Source of the DNA: Pyronema omphalodes | Lineage: Eukaryota > Ascomycota > Pezizomycetes > Pezizales > Pyronemataceae | Assembly: GCA_024516155.1 (NCBI GenBank) | Contig: JAJJXM010000006.1 | Location: 1,154,659-1,218,658, forward strand | Length of the DNA: 64,000 nucleotides | Direction of reading: 5' to 3' | Shown here: one piece after another, positions 11,206 to 22,040 of the stretch | Layout of the letters: the number at the start of each line of letters is the position of its first letter | How positions within the stretch are numbered: position 1 is the first letter of the stretch | Made by a program: the position numbers and the translations under genes | Notes under the pieces: model-generated | The model's input: the letters and a program-made list of their open reading frames with translations, nothing else | Told to the model about the DNA's origin: nothing | The model's database searches: none

Positions 11206-14200
11206 TTACAACCCATTCGCAACGACAATCCGAATAGTTTCCCATAATATGAATCGCCAACGCCCAGCCCTCGACTCCCTCCTAAACACCGCCTGCACAT
11301 CAGCAGACATCATCCTGCTACAGGAAATCAACATCACCGACGCCGCCTTCGCCACCACCCACCCCGCCTTCACGTTGGTCCTGCCCCCCCGCGGTGACAG
11401 AGCCTCCAACAGGACAGCGGCGTATATCAATCGCACAAACCCTTACCTGAAAGTATCACAACGCACAGACATATGTACAGACCCAGACCTCCAGGTCCTC
11501 GAGGTAGGTACAGATCTCATCCCCGCGTTTTTCCTTTTAAATATTTATAATGAACGTGACTCCGAAACCCAAACCTACACAATTCCCCGCTCCCTATCAC
11601 CCCTTTCCCTCCCACGCAGATGCGTTATAACAGGTGACCTCAACGCTCACCACGCTCTATGGAACTCCGCAACACGCACACCCAAACGTGCCAGTGAACT
11701 GTTACACCTTATAGAACAGGAACATTGGAGATTGGTTTCAGTCCCAGACACCCCGACACACTACTACCAACAGGGGACTAGATCCTCCGTTATCGACTTG
11801 ACCCTGGCCTCGCCAGCCATGATGGAAGAGGTAGGAAACTGGGCCATAGACGATGAATTAGCCACCGGGTCGGACCACGAAGTAATTCGCTTTGACATCC
11901 AAACTGTGCACCCAGACATAGAACCTGCCCCCCCACCGGAACGTCTCAACTGGCGGAAAACAGACTGGGCCTTGTTCTCCACGACCCTCCAAGCATCCAT
12001 CTCCGCATCGACAACACAGTGGAGTCAATACACGTCCAACCCCACACCCGAAAACCTCGACGCCTGGGCGCGCCACGCGAGAGAACATATCCTCGATGCA
12101 GCTCGCGCCTCCACCCCCGTACTACAAGTCACCCCCCGATCGAAACGTTGGTGGACGGTGGAAGTCACCACCGCCAGAAAGGATATGACCCGCGCAAAAA
12201 GAAGGCGGAAATCAACGGGCTCAGACACTAACCACACCATTTACCGCCGCCTACGAAACATGTATCAGCGTCAGATAAGACATGCCAAGGATGCGATGTG
12301 GAAAGAGTATCTGGCTCAGGCAGAAGGACAGGACGTCTGGCGGGCCTTCAAATACACAAACCCGCGCCGTGCCCAACTCACTCCCAATATCCGCGCCACA
12401 ATCAACGGTAGGGAGGAACTCTGCAGTTCGTTCGACAGGAAAGTAGAGGCATTTCAGATGTTATTTCCCCCCACCACCTCCCCCGCCCCCCCCCCATCCA
12501 CCCTCCCTTGTCGCAGACAGACAGCGTGGACGACCTTCTCGCCGTCGGAGGTCAAACAACCCATCTTTACCTCTTCCCCCTCGAAAGCCCCAGGACCCGA
12601 CGGGATAACCTTTGGTTGTCTCCGCCAAGTGTGTCTCGCCTTCCCCACATACCTAACCAATCTATACTCGACGCTGGGCACTGTAGGGTACCATCCCCGC
12701 GGGTGGAGACAGGCCACGACGGTAATTATACCAAAACCTAACAAACCCGACTACGCAAACCCAAAGGCATACCGCCCAATCGCCCTGCTGAACTGCCTTG
12801 GAAAAACGTTAGAGAAATTAATGGCGACTCGGCTCGGACAACTCGCGGAGACCCGGGAACTGTTACACCGAGACCAAATAGGAGGCCGCCCGCAGCGATC
12901 CGCCATCGACGCCGCAATGGCGCTCGTCCACGACATTGAAATGGGTAAACAACAGAAACTTATCGCCACAGCACTTTTCCTAGACGTACGCGGAGCTTTC
13001 GACAATGTCTCCGCCGATCGCCTTCAGCAGACACTACACCAGCTAGGCTGCCCCCGACAAATCCGAACATGGTGCGAAACCTTCCTCGCCGAAAGGACGA
13101 CCGCTCTATCCTTCGACGGAAAAACAGATCGCCAACGCGCAATTCAAACGGGAATCCCCCAGGGTTCCCCAGCATCACCGATCCTGTTCCTCCTGTACTT
13201 AAGACCGCTCTTCGACGCACTAACGAGGAACACCCGTTCGCGTGGACCCCCAGTTACATGGATGACGTCGCAATCGTCGTACAGAGTCGAACCCGGAAAG
13301 AAAACGCGCGCTTCCTGGAAAAAGTCACCGAAACAGCATTCACTTGGGCAGCTTCCAACGCTGTGGCCTTTGACGACTCAAAGACGGAACTCCTCCATTT
13401 CCACTGGGCGAGGTCAGATACAATCACAGACAATGAAAAAGTAAAACTACCAAACGGTACGATAGTGAGCCCTGGGACGCAGGGAGGAGAAAAAGATGTT
13501 GTACGATGGATCGGTATGTACCTAGACAGACGCCTTACCTTTAAAGCACATGTACGTAGAAAAACAGCCGCCGCACAAAGAACGCTCAACGCGCTATGCC
13601 GATTAGCAAGATATGAAACAGGTCTGTCTCCCCTCGCGACCCGACTAATTTTCCAGGCATGCGTCCAGACCCGTGCGGACTTTGGCGCGGAGATATGGTG
13701 GACGCGACAGAGAGACCTCGCCTCGAAACTACAAACCCAGCAAAATTCAGCCCTACGCCGCATACTCAACGCCTTAACTCGACTCCCACACTGGCGCTCC
13801 ATAACGAGACCGCGCTACCTCCGGTATCGATACGCCTGGACCACAAGCAACGCCAATACGCACTTCGCGTCCTCACTCTCCCTCCGACACACCCGATCGC
13901 ACGCCGGTGTCCCACATCCTTCCCCATACCGAGCTTACAATCCGCCGCTATTGAGATCGCGAACGAGTACGACCACCCGTGGCACAACACCACGCGACAG
14001 CCCACGCGCCTCCTCAGCGCTCTACACTCTCTCTCGCCTTGGCTCCCTCTCAACGCACCGGTCGAAGACACCTCCCTCCCCGTTCCGCTCGACGCCGACG
14101 AAAACCTCTTAACCGTCGACATCCCCACAGCCCAGAAACCCGAGACAGCGCACACCCACCTCCTACTCCTCGACAACCTCAGACGACGCCGCAATGTCAT

Positions 14201-14402
14201 CATCGCCTACACGGACGGGTCGCAGACCGCGTCTGGCACTGGCGCCGGATACACCATCACCACTGGACTACCCACCACCATTAACGCCATCGTACCTATG
14301 GGAGACACAGCTGAAGTGTTCGATGCAGAGGTGCGCGCAATTCAAGAATGCCTCTTAACGTGCTTGAGAATACATCGCTCGCCTCAACCTCCACAACCAT
14401 CG
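11198..14402 (+). pseudogene. LINE-A ORF2, frameshifted and truncated (unit 3)
   Basis: Here the poly-C run is in frame, so EN and the first part of RT are read continuously, through FLDVRGAFDNV and GIPQGSP. The frame is then lost at about 13215-13230, as in units 1 and 2, before YMDD (in the 13069-14112 frame). A further T loss at about 13772 shifts the thumb region. RNase H is truncated at the S1 joint. Confidence 0.85.
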
Positions 14403-16383
14403 ATTTATTTTTATTTATTTATTAACTCATACACGCATCCAACCGTAAGGTTATGGCGGAATCTACAGTAAATACAAAATTAAGAAACCCGGTTGTTAGG
14501 CCGAGCTCTCACTGGGTATGCCCCAGAGCTTGTCGTTAGGGTGTGGGGTTGTAGACCCCCAAGTCTCGTTGTGCTTTTGTTCGTCAAGCGTCGTCTGTTC
14601 CAGGAGCCCTGTACGCTCGGAGGCCACCTCGCCGGGTCGTTCCCCCATTTCCTCCACCCTTCCCCTCCCATTTTTAACCATTTTTCCGCCTTTATTTCCC
14701 CCACAAAGCAAAAACAAAACCAAAGCAAAGTTAAACAGCCGCCGGGCCACCTACGCCCCCACTCTCCTCCCCTCTCTCAACTCCTCCGCCGGTGTCTCCT
14801 GACTCTTTGCCCTTTGAAACACCCGGGCCCGCCCTGCCCCTCTTCTCCTCCCCTCTCTCCCCTTCTCCCCCCTTCTTTCTCAGCCTTCTCGCTGCCCCGC
14901 CTCGCCTCTCTCCCCTTCTTGTCGGTGGTGTTGTAAGTCCAAGATTGCCATTCCCAAGCACAATCTGGACGTTGATGCCTCCGCTCTTGACGACTTCTGC
15001 CCAAGTCTTCTTTGCGGAGGGGGTTGTCTGTCTGGGTTGGTGGGTATTCTTTCCCCTGCCACCAGTCTTCGTTGTAGGGGTCTTGCTGGGTGTCGCTGCC
15101 GTAGGTCTCGTCTCCTGCGCTTTCATCTTCTTCTTCTGCGTAGCCTTCGCCTCCACAGTCTTCCATCCGTTCGTCTCAGCAGGGGCAGTGCTTGGGACGT
15201 CGGGTAGAGGTGTGTCCTGAGCAGATGAACTGTCAGGGTGAGGTTCCGGTGTCGCATCGGTTGACGTGATCGCGAGGAGAGGTAGGGGGGACATAGGCTT
15301 GAGGGCATCAAGCTTGTCCTGGGCGGCGGTAGTCGCATGTTTCGAGTGCATCAGGCTTCGCACCGGTGATGCAGCTCTCGGTTTGTGGTTGACCGGTGCT
15401 CTGGTCGTTGGTGAGGTGGGTTCGGTGTTCTGGTCGCTTCACCTTCGCTTTCTCTTGCCAGGAGGGTTGCGGACAGCGTCCAGGACATCCTGAATGTCGT
15501 GTTGGACGACGGACAGTTGCATAGTCATCTCTTCCATCGCTGAGGAAGAGGCCGTGAGGTTCGGTGAGGGGGGCGCCGAAATGACTTGTTGCTGTTGGTC
15601 GATTTTCTTCGTCAGGGCGTCCACAGCAGCCTTGAGAGCTGCTGTTTCTGCCTGTGTAGAGTCGTGTGCTGTGCGCAGCGTCGCGTTTTCGAAGAGCAGA
15701 TCGTTGAATTTCGTCATCATGACGTCGAATCCGGCGTGTATCGCATCGTTGTTGTTGCGCATGGATTCCTCGAGTGTATTGAAGCGTCGCTGTGTGTCCC
15801 GGTGGATCTGTTGTATCCCCAGGAAGCTGGCTCCATTGAGTTCGGCGTAGTTGTCATGGAACAGCTGATCCAGGGTGGCATAGGTGTCATCAGCTGCAAC
15901 TGCCTCATTAATCGCGGATACACACAAGCGGCGGTAGGTACTGAACCGGCTGTGTTCAGTTGTCGCTTGTAGCTGGTGTGTTGAAGCCGAAGGAACTGGT
16001 GATCCTGCCAAGACCACGCTCTGGAAGGGTTTTCCAGCGAAGTTTCCATCAACTTCATCAACTATTCCATCTCCTCCATCAAAAATAGGGTTGGGTCTAT
16101 CATGAGGAGGGTCGGCTAGAACATTGTACGCGTTTTCGGACCGTTCTGATCGTCGGGCGTTGTTCTGTCGTTGTTTTGGCGACATTTCGTGAGGTGGGGT
16201 AAGCCAAAACTCGTGACAACTCTGATTTTGCGACAGAAGTCAACAAAAACAACGTAGAATTCCCTGAAAACTCAGAGAATAACGTAACAGAGTGCTGCGA
16301 ATCCGAATCCGATGAGAAAACCGGGGGTTTTGGTGCTCGTTGTTGAGAATGCAGGGGGGGGGTCGCCGTTGCCGTGTGGTGTG
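14403..16383 (-). mobile_element. S1 element (TAAA tail), full length, array unit 3
   Basis: The 5' end reads ACACCACACGGC without the extension seen in units 1 and 2. The right flank (from about 16388) is LINE-A RNase H sequence lying about 400 bp further 3' than the left flank, so this copy sits at the original insertion point with a deletion of the target rather than a duplication. Confidence 0.82.
14731..16185 (-). pseudogene. S-element protein, one nonsense codon
   Basis: Same 484-codon frame as the other S copies, but the GGA codon after KRKRR is TGA here (complement at 15439-15441). The protein would stop just after the nuclear-localisation-like cluster. Confidence 0.85.
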
Positions 16384-16496
16384 AGATTGATAGGACACGG
16401 ATACTTTCTGGACTACCTGGCGCACCCGCCGACAGTTCGGTATGGGCTCATGCCAGGTTAAGTAGGACTCGCAGGCGAGACCACCCCCGTTTCATT
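16384..16496 (+). mobile_element. LINE-A 3' remnant with internal deletion
   Basis: 16390-16431 matches the RNase H C-terminal coding region of LINE-A (compare 23269-23311). 16432-16496 matches the end of ORF2 including its stop (compare 23529-23598). About 220 bp between them are missing. Confidence 0.8.
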
Positions 16497-17045
16497 GACA
16501 GCTAATGTTACCTGCATCTCAGCACACGGCAACGGCGACCCCCCCCCCTGCATTCTCAACAACGAGCACCGAAACCCCCGGTTTTCTCATCGGATTCGGA
16601 TTCGCAGCACTCTGTTACGTTATTCTCTGAATTTTCAGGGAATTTTACGTTGTTTTTGTTGACTTTTGTCGCAAAATCAGAGTTGTCACGAGTTTTGGCT
16701 TACCCCACCTCACGAAATGTCGCCAAAACAACGACAGAACAACGCCCAACGATCGAAACGGTCCGAAAACGCGTACAATGTTCTAGCCGACCTTCCTCAT
16801 GATGGATCTACTCCTACTTTTGACGGAAGAGATGGAAAAGTTGATGAAGTTGATGGAAACCTCGCTGGAAAACCCTTCCAGAGCGTGGTCTTGGCAGGAT
16901 CACCAGTTCCTTCGGCTTCAACAAAGCAGCAACAGGCGACAACTGAGCACAGCCGGTTTAGTAACTACCGTCGCATAATGGTATCTGCAATTAAGGAGGC
17001 AGCCGCAGTTGACGACAACTATGCCACCCTAGATCAACTGTTTAT
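16497..17045 (+). mobile_element. S element, 5' fragment only
   Basis: The first ~550 nt of an S element: extension TTACCTGCATCTCAG, C-tract box, leader and ORF from ATG 16717 through the variable block. It stops without a tail, and the 5' end of another S follows directly. Loss of the 3' end is the reverse of normal LINE truncation. Confidence 0.82.
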
Positions 17046-17469
17046 AACACCACACGGCAACGGCGACCCCCCCCCCTGCATTCTCAACAACGAGCACCGA
17101 AACCCCCGGTTTTCTCATCGGATTCGGATTCGCAGCACTCTGTTACGTTATTCTCTGAATTTTCAGGGAAATCTACGTTGTTTTTGTTGACTTTTGTCGC
17201 AAAATCAGAGTTTTCACGAGTTTTGGCTTACCCCACCTCACGAAATGTCGCCAAAACAACGACAGAACAACGCCAAACGATCGAAACGGTCCGAAAACGC
17301 GTACAATGTTCTAGCCGACCTTCCTCATGATGGATCTAATCCTACATTTGATGAAAGAGATGGAAAAGTTGATGAAGTTGATGGAAATTTCGCTGGAAAG
17401 CCCTTCCAGAGCGTGGTCTTGGCAGGATCACCAGTTCCTTCGGCTTCAACACACCAGCAGCAAGCGACA
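17046..17469 (+). mobile_element. S element, 5' fragment only
   Basis: The first ~420 nt of a second S (C-tract box, leader, ORF start at 17245), again cut inside the ORF and followed directly by the 5' end of a full S2. See the finding on template jumping. Confidence 0.82.
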
Positions 17470-19457
17470 CCTACACACCACACGGCAACGGCGACCCCCC
17501 CCCTGCATTCTCAACAACGAGCACCGAAACCCCCGGTTTTCTCATCGGATTCGGATTCGCAGCACTCTGTTACGTTATTCTCTGGATTTTCAGGGAATTC
17601 TACGTTGTTTTTGTTGACTTTTGTCGCAAAATCAGAGTTTTCACGAGTTTTGGCTTACCCCACCTCACGAAATGTCGCCAAAACAACGACAGAACAACGC
17701 CCGACGATCGAAACGGTCCGAAAACGCGTACAATGTTCTAGCCGACCTTCCTCATGATGGATCCAATCCTACTTTCGATGGAAGAGAAGGAAAAGTTGAT
17801 GAAGTTGATGGAAACTTCGCTGGAAAACCCTTCCAGAGCGTGGTCTTGGCAGGATCACCAGTTCCTTCGGCTTCAACACACCAGCAGCAAGCGACAACTG
17901 AACACAGCCGGTTCAGAGCCTACCGTCGCTTCTTCGTATCTGCAATTAACGAGGCAGTTGCAGTTGAGGAGGGCTATGCCACCCTAGATCAACTGTTCAT
18001 AGACAACCACGCCGAGCTCACCGGAGCCAACTTCCTGGGGATACAACAGATCCACCGGGATACACAGCGACGCTTCAATACCCTCGATGACACCATACGC
18101 AACAACAGCGATGAGATGCGCCTCAGATTCGACGTCATGATGACGAAACTCAACATTCTGACCGGCGAAAACACGAAGCTGCGCGCAGCCTACGACTCTA
18201 CACAGGCAGAAACAGCAGCTCTCAAGGCTGCTGTAGACGCTCTGACGAAAAAAATCGACGAACAGCAACAAGTCATTTCGGCGCCCCCCTCACCGAACCT
18301 CACGGCCTCTTCCTCAGCGATGGAAGAGATGACTATGCAACTGTCCGTCGTCCAACATGACATTCAGGATGTCCTGGACGCTGTTCGCAACCCTCCTGGC
18401 AAGAGAAAGCGAAGGGGAAGTGACCAGAACACCGAACCCACCTCACCGACAAACAGAAGACCGGTGAACCACAAACCGAGAGCGGCATCACCGGTGCGAA
18501 GCCTGATGCACTCGAAACATGCGACTACCGCCGCCCAGGACAAGCTTGATGCCCTCAAGCCTATGCCCCCCCTACCTCTCCTTGCGATCACGTCAACCGA
18601 TGCGACACCGGAACCTCACCCTGACAGTTCATCTTTCAGGACACACCTCTACCCGACGCCCCAAGCACTGCCCCTGCTGAGACGAACGGATGGAAGACTG
18701 TGGAGGCGAAGGCTACACAGAGGAAGAAGCAGAAAGCGAAGGAGACGACACCTACGGCAGCGACACCCAGCAAGACCCCTAAAACAAAGAATGGTGGCCG
18801 GGGAAAGAATACCCACCAACCCAGAACGACAACCTCCTCTGCAAAGAAGACTTGGGCAGAAGTCGTCAAGAGCGGAGGCATCAACGTCCAGATTGTGCTT
18901 GGGAATGGCAATCTTGGACTGACAACACCACCGACAAGAAGGGGAGAGAGGCGAGGGGGAGCAGCGAGAAGGCTGAGGAAGAAGGAAGGAGAAGGGGAGA
19001 GAGGGGAGGAGCAGAGGGGCAGGGCGGGCCCGGGTGTCTCAAAGGGCAAAGAGTCAGGAGACACCGGCGGAGGAGGTGAGAGAGGAGAGGAGAGTGGGGG
19101 CACGGGTGGCCCGGCGGCTGTTTAACTTTGCTTTGGTTTTGTTTTTGCTTTGTGGAGGAAATAAAGGCGGAAAAATGGCTAAACATGGGAAGGGGAAGGG
19201 AGGAGGAAAGGGAGGAGCCCGGCGAGGCGGCCTCTGTGCAAGCAGGGCACTGGAACATCAGACGCGCTTGGACAAGACACCCCCGTAGTAACAGTGGGGA
19301 CAGACCCCACAACCACAACGATCAAGAGGAGGAGACTGGTAGAGGTGGAGACTGGGTTTTTGCTTTTACATTTCTTTCTTCTTCTCTTTTGTATTTATCT
19401 GTCCCTTGTCATAACCTTCGGGTTGCAAACAAGTAATGAGAGAACAAACAAACAAAC
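17470..19457 (+). mobile_element. S2 element (CAAA tail), full length
   Basis: S element with the LINE-D type 3' end: the last ~310 nt match 41269-41575 (complement), with hairpin AACC-TTCG-GGTT and the (CAAA) tail ending at 19457. The left side abuts two S 5' fragments and the right side a reverse S fragment; no convincing target duplication was found. Confidence 0.85.
17672..19125 (+). pseudogene. S-element protein, frameshifted
   Basis: Open from ATG 17672 through coiled coil and KRKRR. At about 18635-18640 a base is missing compared with the other copies (TCATCTTTCAGG against TCATCTGCTCAGG), which moves the C-terminal third out of frame. The normal C terminus (KTWAEVV, basic tail) continues in the other frame to 19125. 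Confidence 0.82.
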
Positions 19458-19800
19458 AGCGAAGTTTCCATCAACTTCATCAACCTTTCCATCTCTTTCA
19501 TCAAATGTAGGAGTAGATCCATCATGAGGAAGGTCGGCTAGAACATTGTACGCGTTTTCGGACCGTTTCGATCGTTGGGCGTTGTTCTGTCGTTGTTTTG
19601 GCGACATTTCGCGAGGTGGGGTAAGCCAAAACTCGTGAAAACTCTGATTTTGCGACAAAAGTCAACAAAAACAACGTAGAATTCCCTGAAAACTCAGAGA
19701 GTAACGTAACAGAGTGCCGCGAATCCGAATCCGATGAGAAAACCGGGGGTTTCGGTGCTCGTTGTTGAGAATGCAGGGGGGGGGTCGCCGTTGCCGTGTC
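19458..19800 (-). mobile_element. S element, reverse 5' fragment
   Basis: C-tract box (about 19776-19784), leader and the first ~50 codons of the ORF (ATG complement at 19605-19607) on the minus strand. The rest is absent, because the S2 tail joins at 19458. The right flank is LINE-A RT sequence. Confidence 0.8.
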
Positions 19801-20048
19801 GGTTCCAACGCTGTGGCCTTTGACGACTCAAAGACGGAACTCCTCCATTTCCACTGGGCGAGGTCAGATACAATCACAGACAATGAAAAAGTAAAACTAC
19901 CAAACGGTACGATAGTGAGCCCTGGGACGCAGGGCGGAGAAAAAGATGTTGTACGATGGATTGGTATGTACCTAGACAGACGCCTTAACTTTAAAGCACA
20001 TGTACGTAGAAAAACAGCCGCCGCACAAAGAACGCTCAACGCGCTATG

Positions 20049-22040
20049 GGCTCCTCAACACAACACCACACTGCAACGGCGACCCCCCCCCCTGCATTCT
20101 CAACAACAAGCACCGAAACCCCCGGTTTTCTCATCGGATTCGGATTCGCAGCACTCTGTTACGTTATTCTCTGAATTTTCAGGGAATTCTACGTCGTTTT
20201 TGTTGACTTTTGTCGCAAAATCAGAGTTTTCACGAGTTCTGGCTTACCCCACCTCACGAAATGTCGCCAAAACAACGACAGAACAACGCCCAACGATCGA
20301 AACGGTCTGAAAACGCGTATAACGTTCTAGACGACCCTCCTCATGATGGATCCAATCCTACTTTTGACGGAAGAGATGGAAAAGTTGATGAAGTTGATGG
20401 AAACTTCGCTGGAAAGCCCTTCCAGAGCGTGGTCTTGGCAGGATCACCAGTTCCTTCGGCTTCAACAAAACAGCAACAGGCGACAACTGAACACAGCCGG
20501 TTCAGTAACTACCGTCGCTTGTGTGTATCTGCGATTAATGAGGCAGTCGCAGCTGATGACAACTATGTCACCCTGGATCAGCTGTTCCATGACAACTACG
20601 CCGAACTCAGTGGAGCCAACTTCCTGGGGATACAACAGATCCACCGGGATACACAGCGACGCTTCAATACCCTCGATGAATCCATGCGCAACAACACCGA
20701 TGCGATACACGGCAGATTCGACGTCATGATGACGAAATTCAACGATCTGCTCTTCGAAAACGCGACGCTGCGCACAGCATACGACTCTACACAGGCAGAA
20801 ACAGCAGCTCTCAAGGCTGCTGTGGACGCCCTGACGAAGAAAATCGACGAACAGCAACAAGTCATTTCGGCGCCCCCCTCACCGAACCTCACGGCCTCTT
20901 CCTCAGCGATGGAAGAGATGACTATGCAACTGTCCGTCGTCCAACATGACATTCAGGATGTCCTGGACGCTGTCCGCAACCCTCCTGGCAAGAGAAAGCG
21001 AAGGGGAAGCGACCAGAACACCGAACCCACCTCACCAACGACCAGAGCACCGGTCAACCACAAACCTAGAGCTGCATCACCGGTGCGAAGCCTGATGCAC
21101 TCGAAACATGCGACTACTGCCGCCCAGGACAAGCTTGATGCCCTCAAGCCTATGTCCCCCCTACCTCTCCTCGCGATCACGTCAACCGATGCGACACCGG
21201 AACCTCACCCTGACAGTTCATCTGCTCAGGACACACCTGTACCCGACGCCCCAAGCACTGCCCCTGCTGAGACGAACGGATGGAAGACTGTGGAGGCGAA
21301 GGCTACGCAGAAGAAAAAGATGAAAGCGCAGGAGACGAGACCTACAGCAGCGACACCCAGCAAGACCCCTACAACGAAGAATGGTGGAAGGGGAAAGAAT
21401 ACCCACCAACCCAGACAGACAACCCCCTCCGCAAAGAAGACTTGGGCAGAAGTCGTCAAGAGCGGAGGCATCAACGTCCAGATTGTGCTTGGGAATGGCA
21501 ATCTTGGACTTACAACACCACCGACGAGAAGGGGAGAGAGGCGAGGCGGGGCAGCGAGAAGGCTGAGGAAGAAGGAGGGAGAAGGGGAGAGAGGGGAGGA
21601 GAAGAGGGGCAGGGCGGGCCCGGGTGTTTCAAAGGGCAAAGAGTCAGGAGACACCGGCGGAGGAGTTGAGAGAGGGGAGGAGAGTGGGGGCGTAGGTGGC
21701 CCGGCGGCTGCTTAACTTTGCTTTGGTTTTGTTTTTGCTTTGTGGGGGAAATAAAGGCGGAAAAATGGTTAAAAATGGGAGGGGAAGGGTGGAGGAAATG
21801 GGGGAACGACCCGGCGAGGTGGCCTCCGAGCGTACAGGGCTCCTGGAACAGACGACGCTTGACGAACAAAGGCACAACGAGATTTGGGGGTCTACAACCC
21901 CACACCCTAACGACAAGCTCTGGGGCATACCCAGTGAGAGCTCGGCCTGACACCAGGGTTTCTTAATTTTGAATTTACTGTAGATTCCGCCATAACCTTA
22001 CGGTTGGATGCGTGTATGAGTTAATAAATAAATAAATAAA
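20049..22040 (+). mobile_element. S1 element (TAAA tail), full length, with TSD
   Basis: 1992 bp bounded by CTCAACGCGCTATG at 20035-20048 and 22041-22054. The 5' end has about 15 extra bases before the usual ACACCACACNGCAACGG. The 3' hairpin is AACC-TTAC-GGTT and the tail is (TAAA)n at about 22022-22040. Confidence 0.92.
20261..21715 (+). CDS. S-element protein, 484 aa
   Basis: Intact S protein from ATG 20261 (MSPKQRQ). The variable block resembles that of the array copies but is not identical. Coiled coil, KRKRR and KTWAEVV are all present. It ends GGPAAA rather than GGPAAV. Confidence 0.82.
   Translation: MSPKQRQNNAQRSKRSENAYNVLDDPPHDGSNPTFDGRDGKVDEVDGNFAGKPFQSVVLAGSPVPSASTKQQQATTEHSRFSNYRRLCVSAINEAVAADDNYVTLDQLFHDNYAELSGANFLGIQQIHRDTQRRFNTLDESMRNNTDAIHGRFDVMMTKFNDLLFENATLRTAYDSTQAETAALKAAVDALTKKIDEQQQVISAPPSPNLTASSSAMEEMTMQLSVVQHDIQDVLDAVRNPPGKRKRRGSDQNTEPTSPTTRAPVNHKPRAASPVRSLMHSKHATTAAQDKLDALKPMSPLPLLAITSTDATPEPHPDSSSAQDTPVPDAPSTAPAETNGWKTVEAKATQKKKMKAQETRPTAATPSKTPTTKNGGRGKNTHQPRQTTPSAKKTWAEVVKSGGINVQIVLGNGNLGLTTPPTRRGERRGGAARRLRKKEGEGERGEEKRGRAGPGVSKGKESGDTGGGVERGEESGGVGGPAAA

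Larger units (their letters stand above)
10861..14402 (+). mobile_element. LINE-A, array unit 3 (partial)
   Basis: Third copy of the LINE-A segment, bounded like the others by reverse S1 copies. It differs from units 1 and 2 in the ORF2 poly-C run and at scattered single bases, so it is the oldest or least homogenised unit. Confidence 0.87.
1..16383. repeat. Tandem array of 5.53-kb units (LINE-A middle + reverse S1), three units
   Basis: The same order of sequence occurs three times: end of LINE-A ORF1, LINE-A ORF2 up to the RNase H domain, then a full-length S1 on the minus strand. ORF2 starts at 133, 5664 and 11198, giving periods of 5531 and 5534 bp. The window opens inside unit 1. Units 1 and 2 share details that unit 3 lacks, such as one base in the S1 3' UTR (9161 against 14697) and the length of the ORF2 poly-C run. 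Every unit joint lies at an S1: RNase H sequence on its left, ORF1 zinc-knuckle sequence on its right. The last S1 is instead followed by LINE-A RNase H sequence, as expected for the right edge of such an array. Confidence 0.9.

Noticed and set aside
1..16383. CRISPR-like or satellite array
   Set aside because: The 5.5-kb period, the ORF content and the nested element structure show a segmental duplication of retroelements; no short direct repeats with spacers are present.
16497..19457. Successive nested insertions of S into S
   Set aside because: Nested insertion would leave the 3' remainders of the outer copies after the S2 tail at 19457. Instead a reverse S 5' fragment follows.
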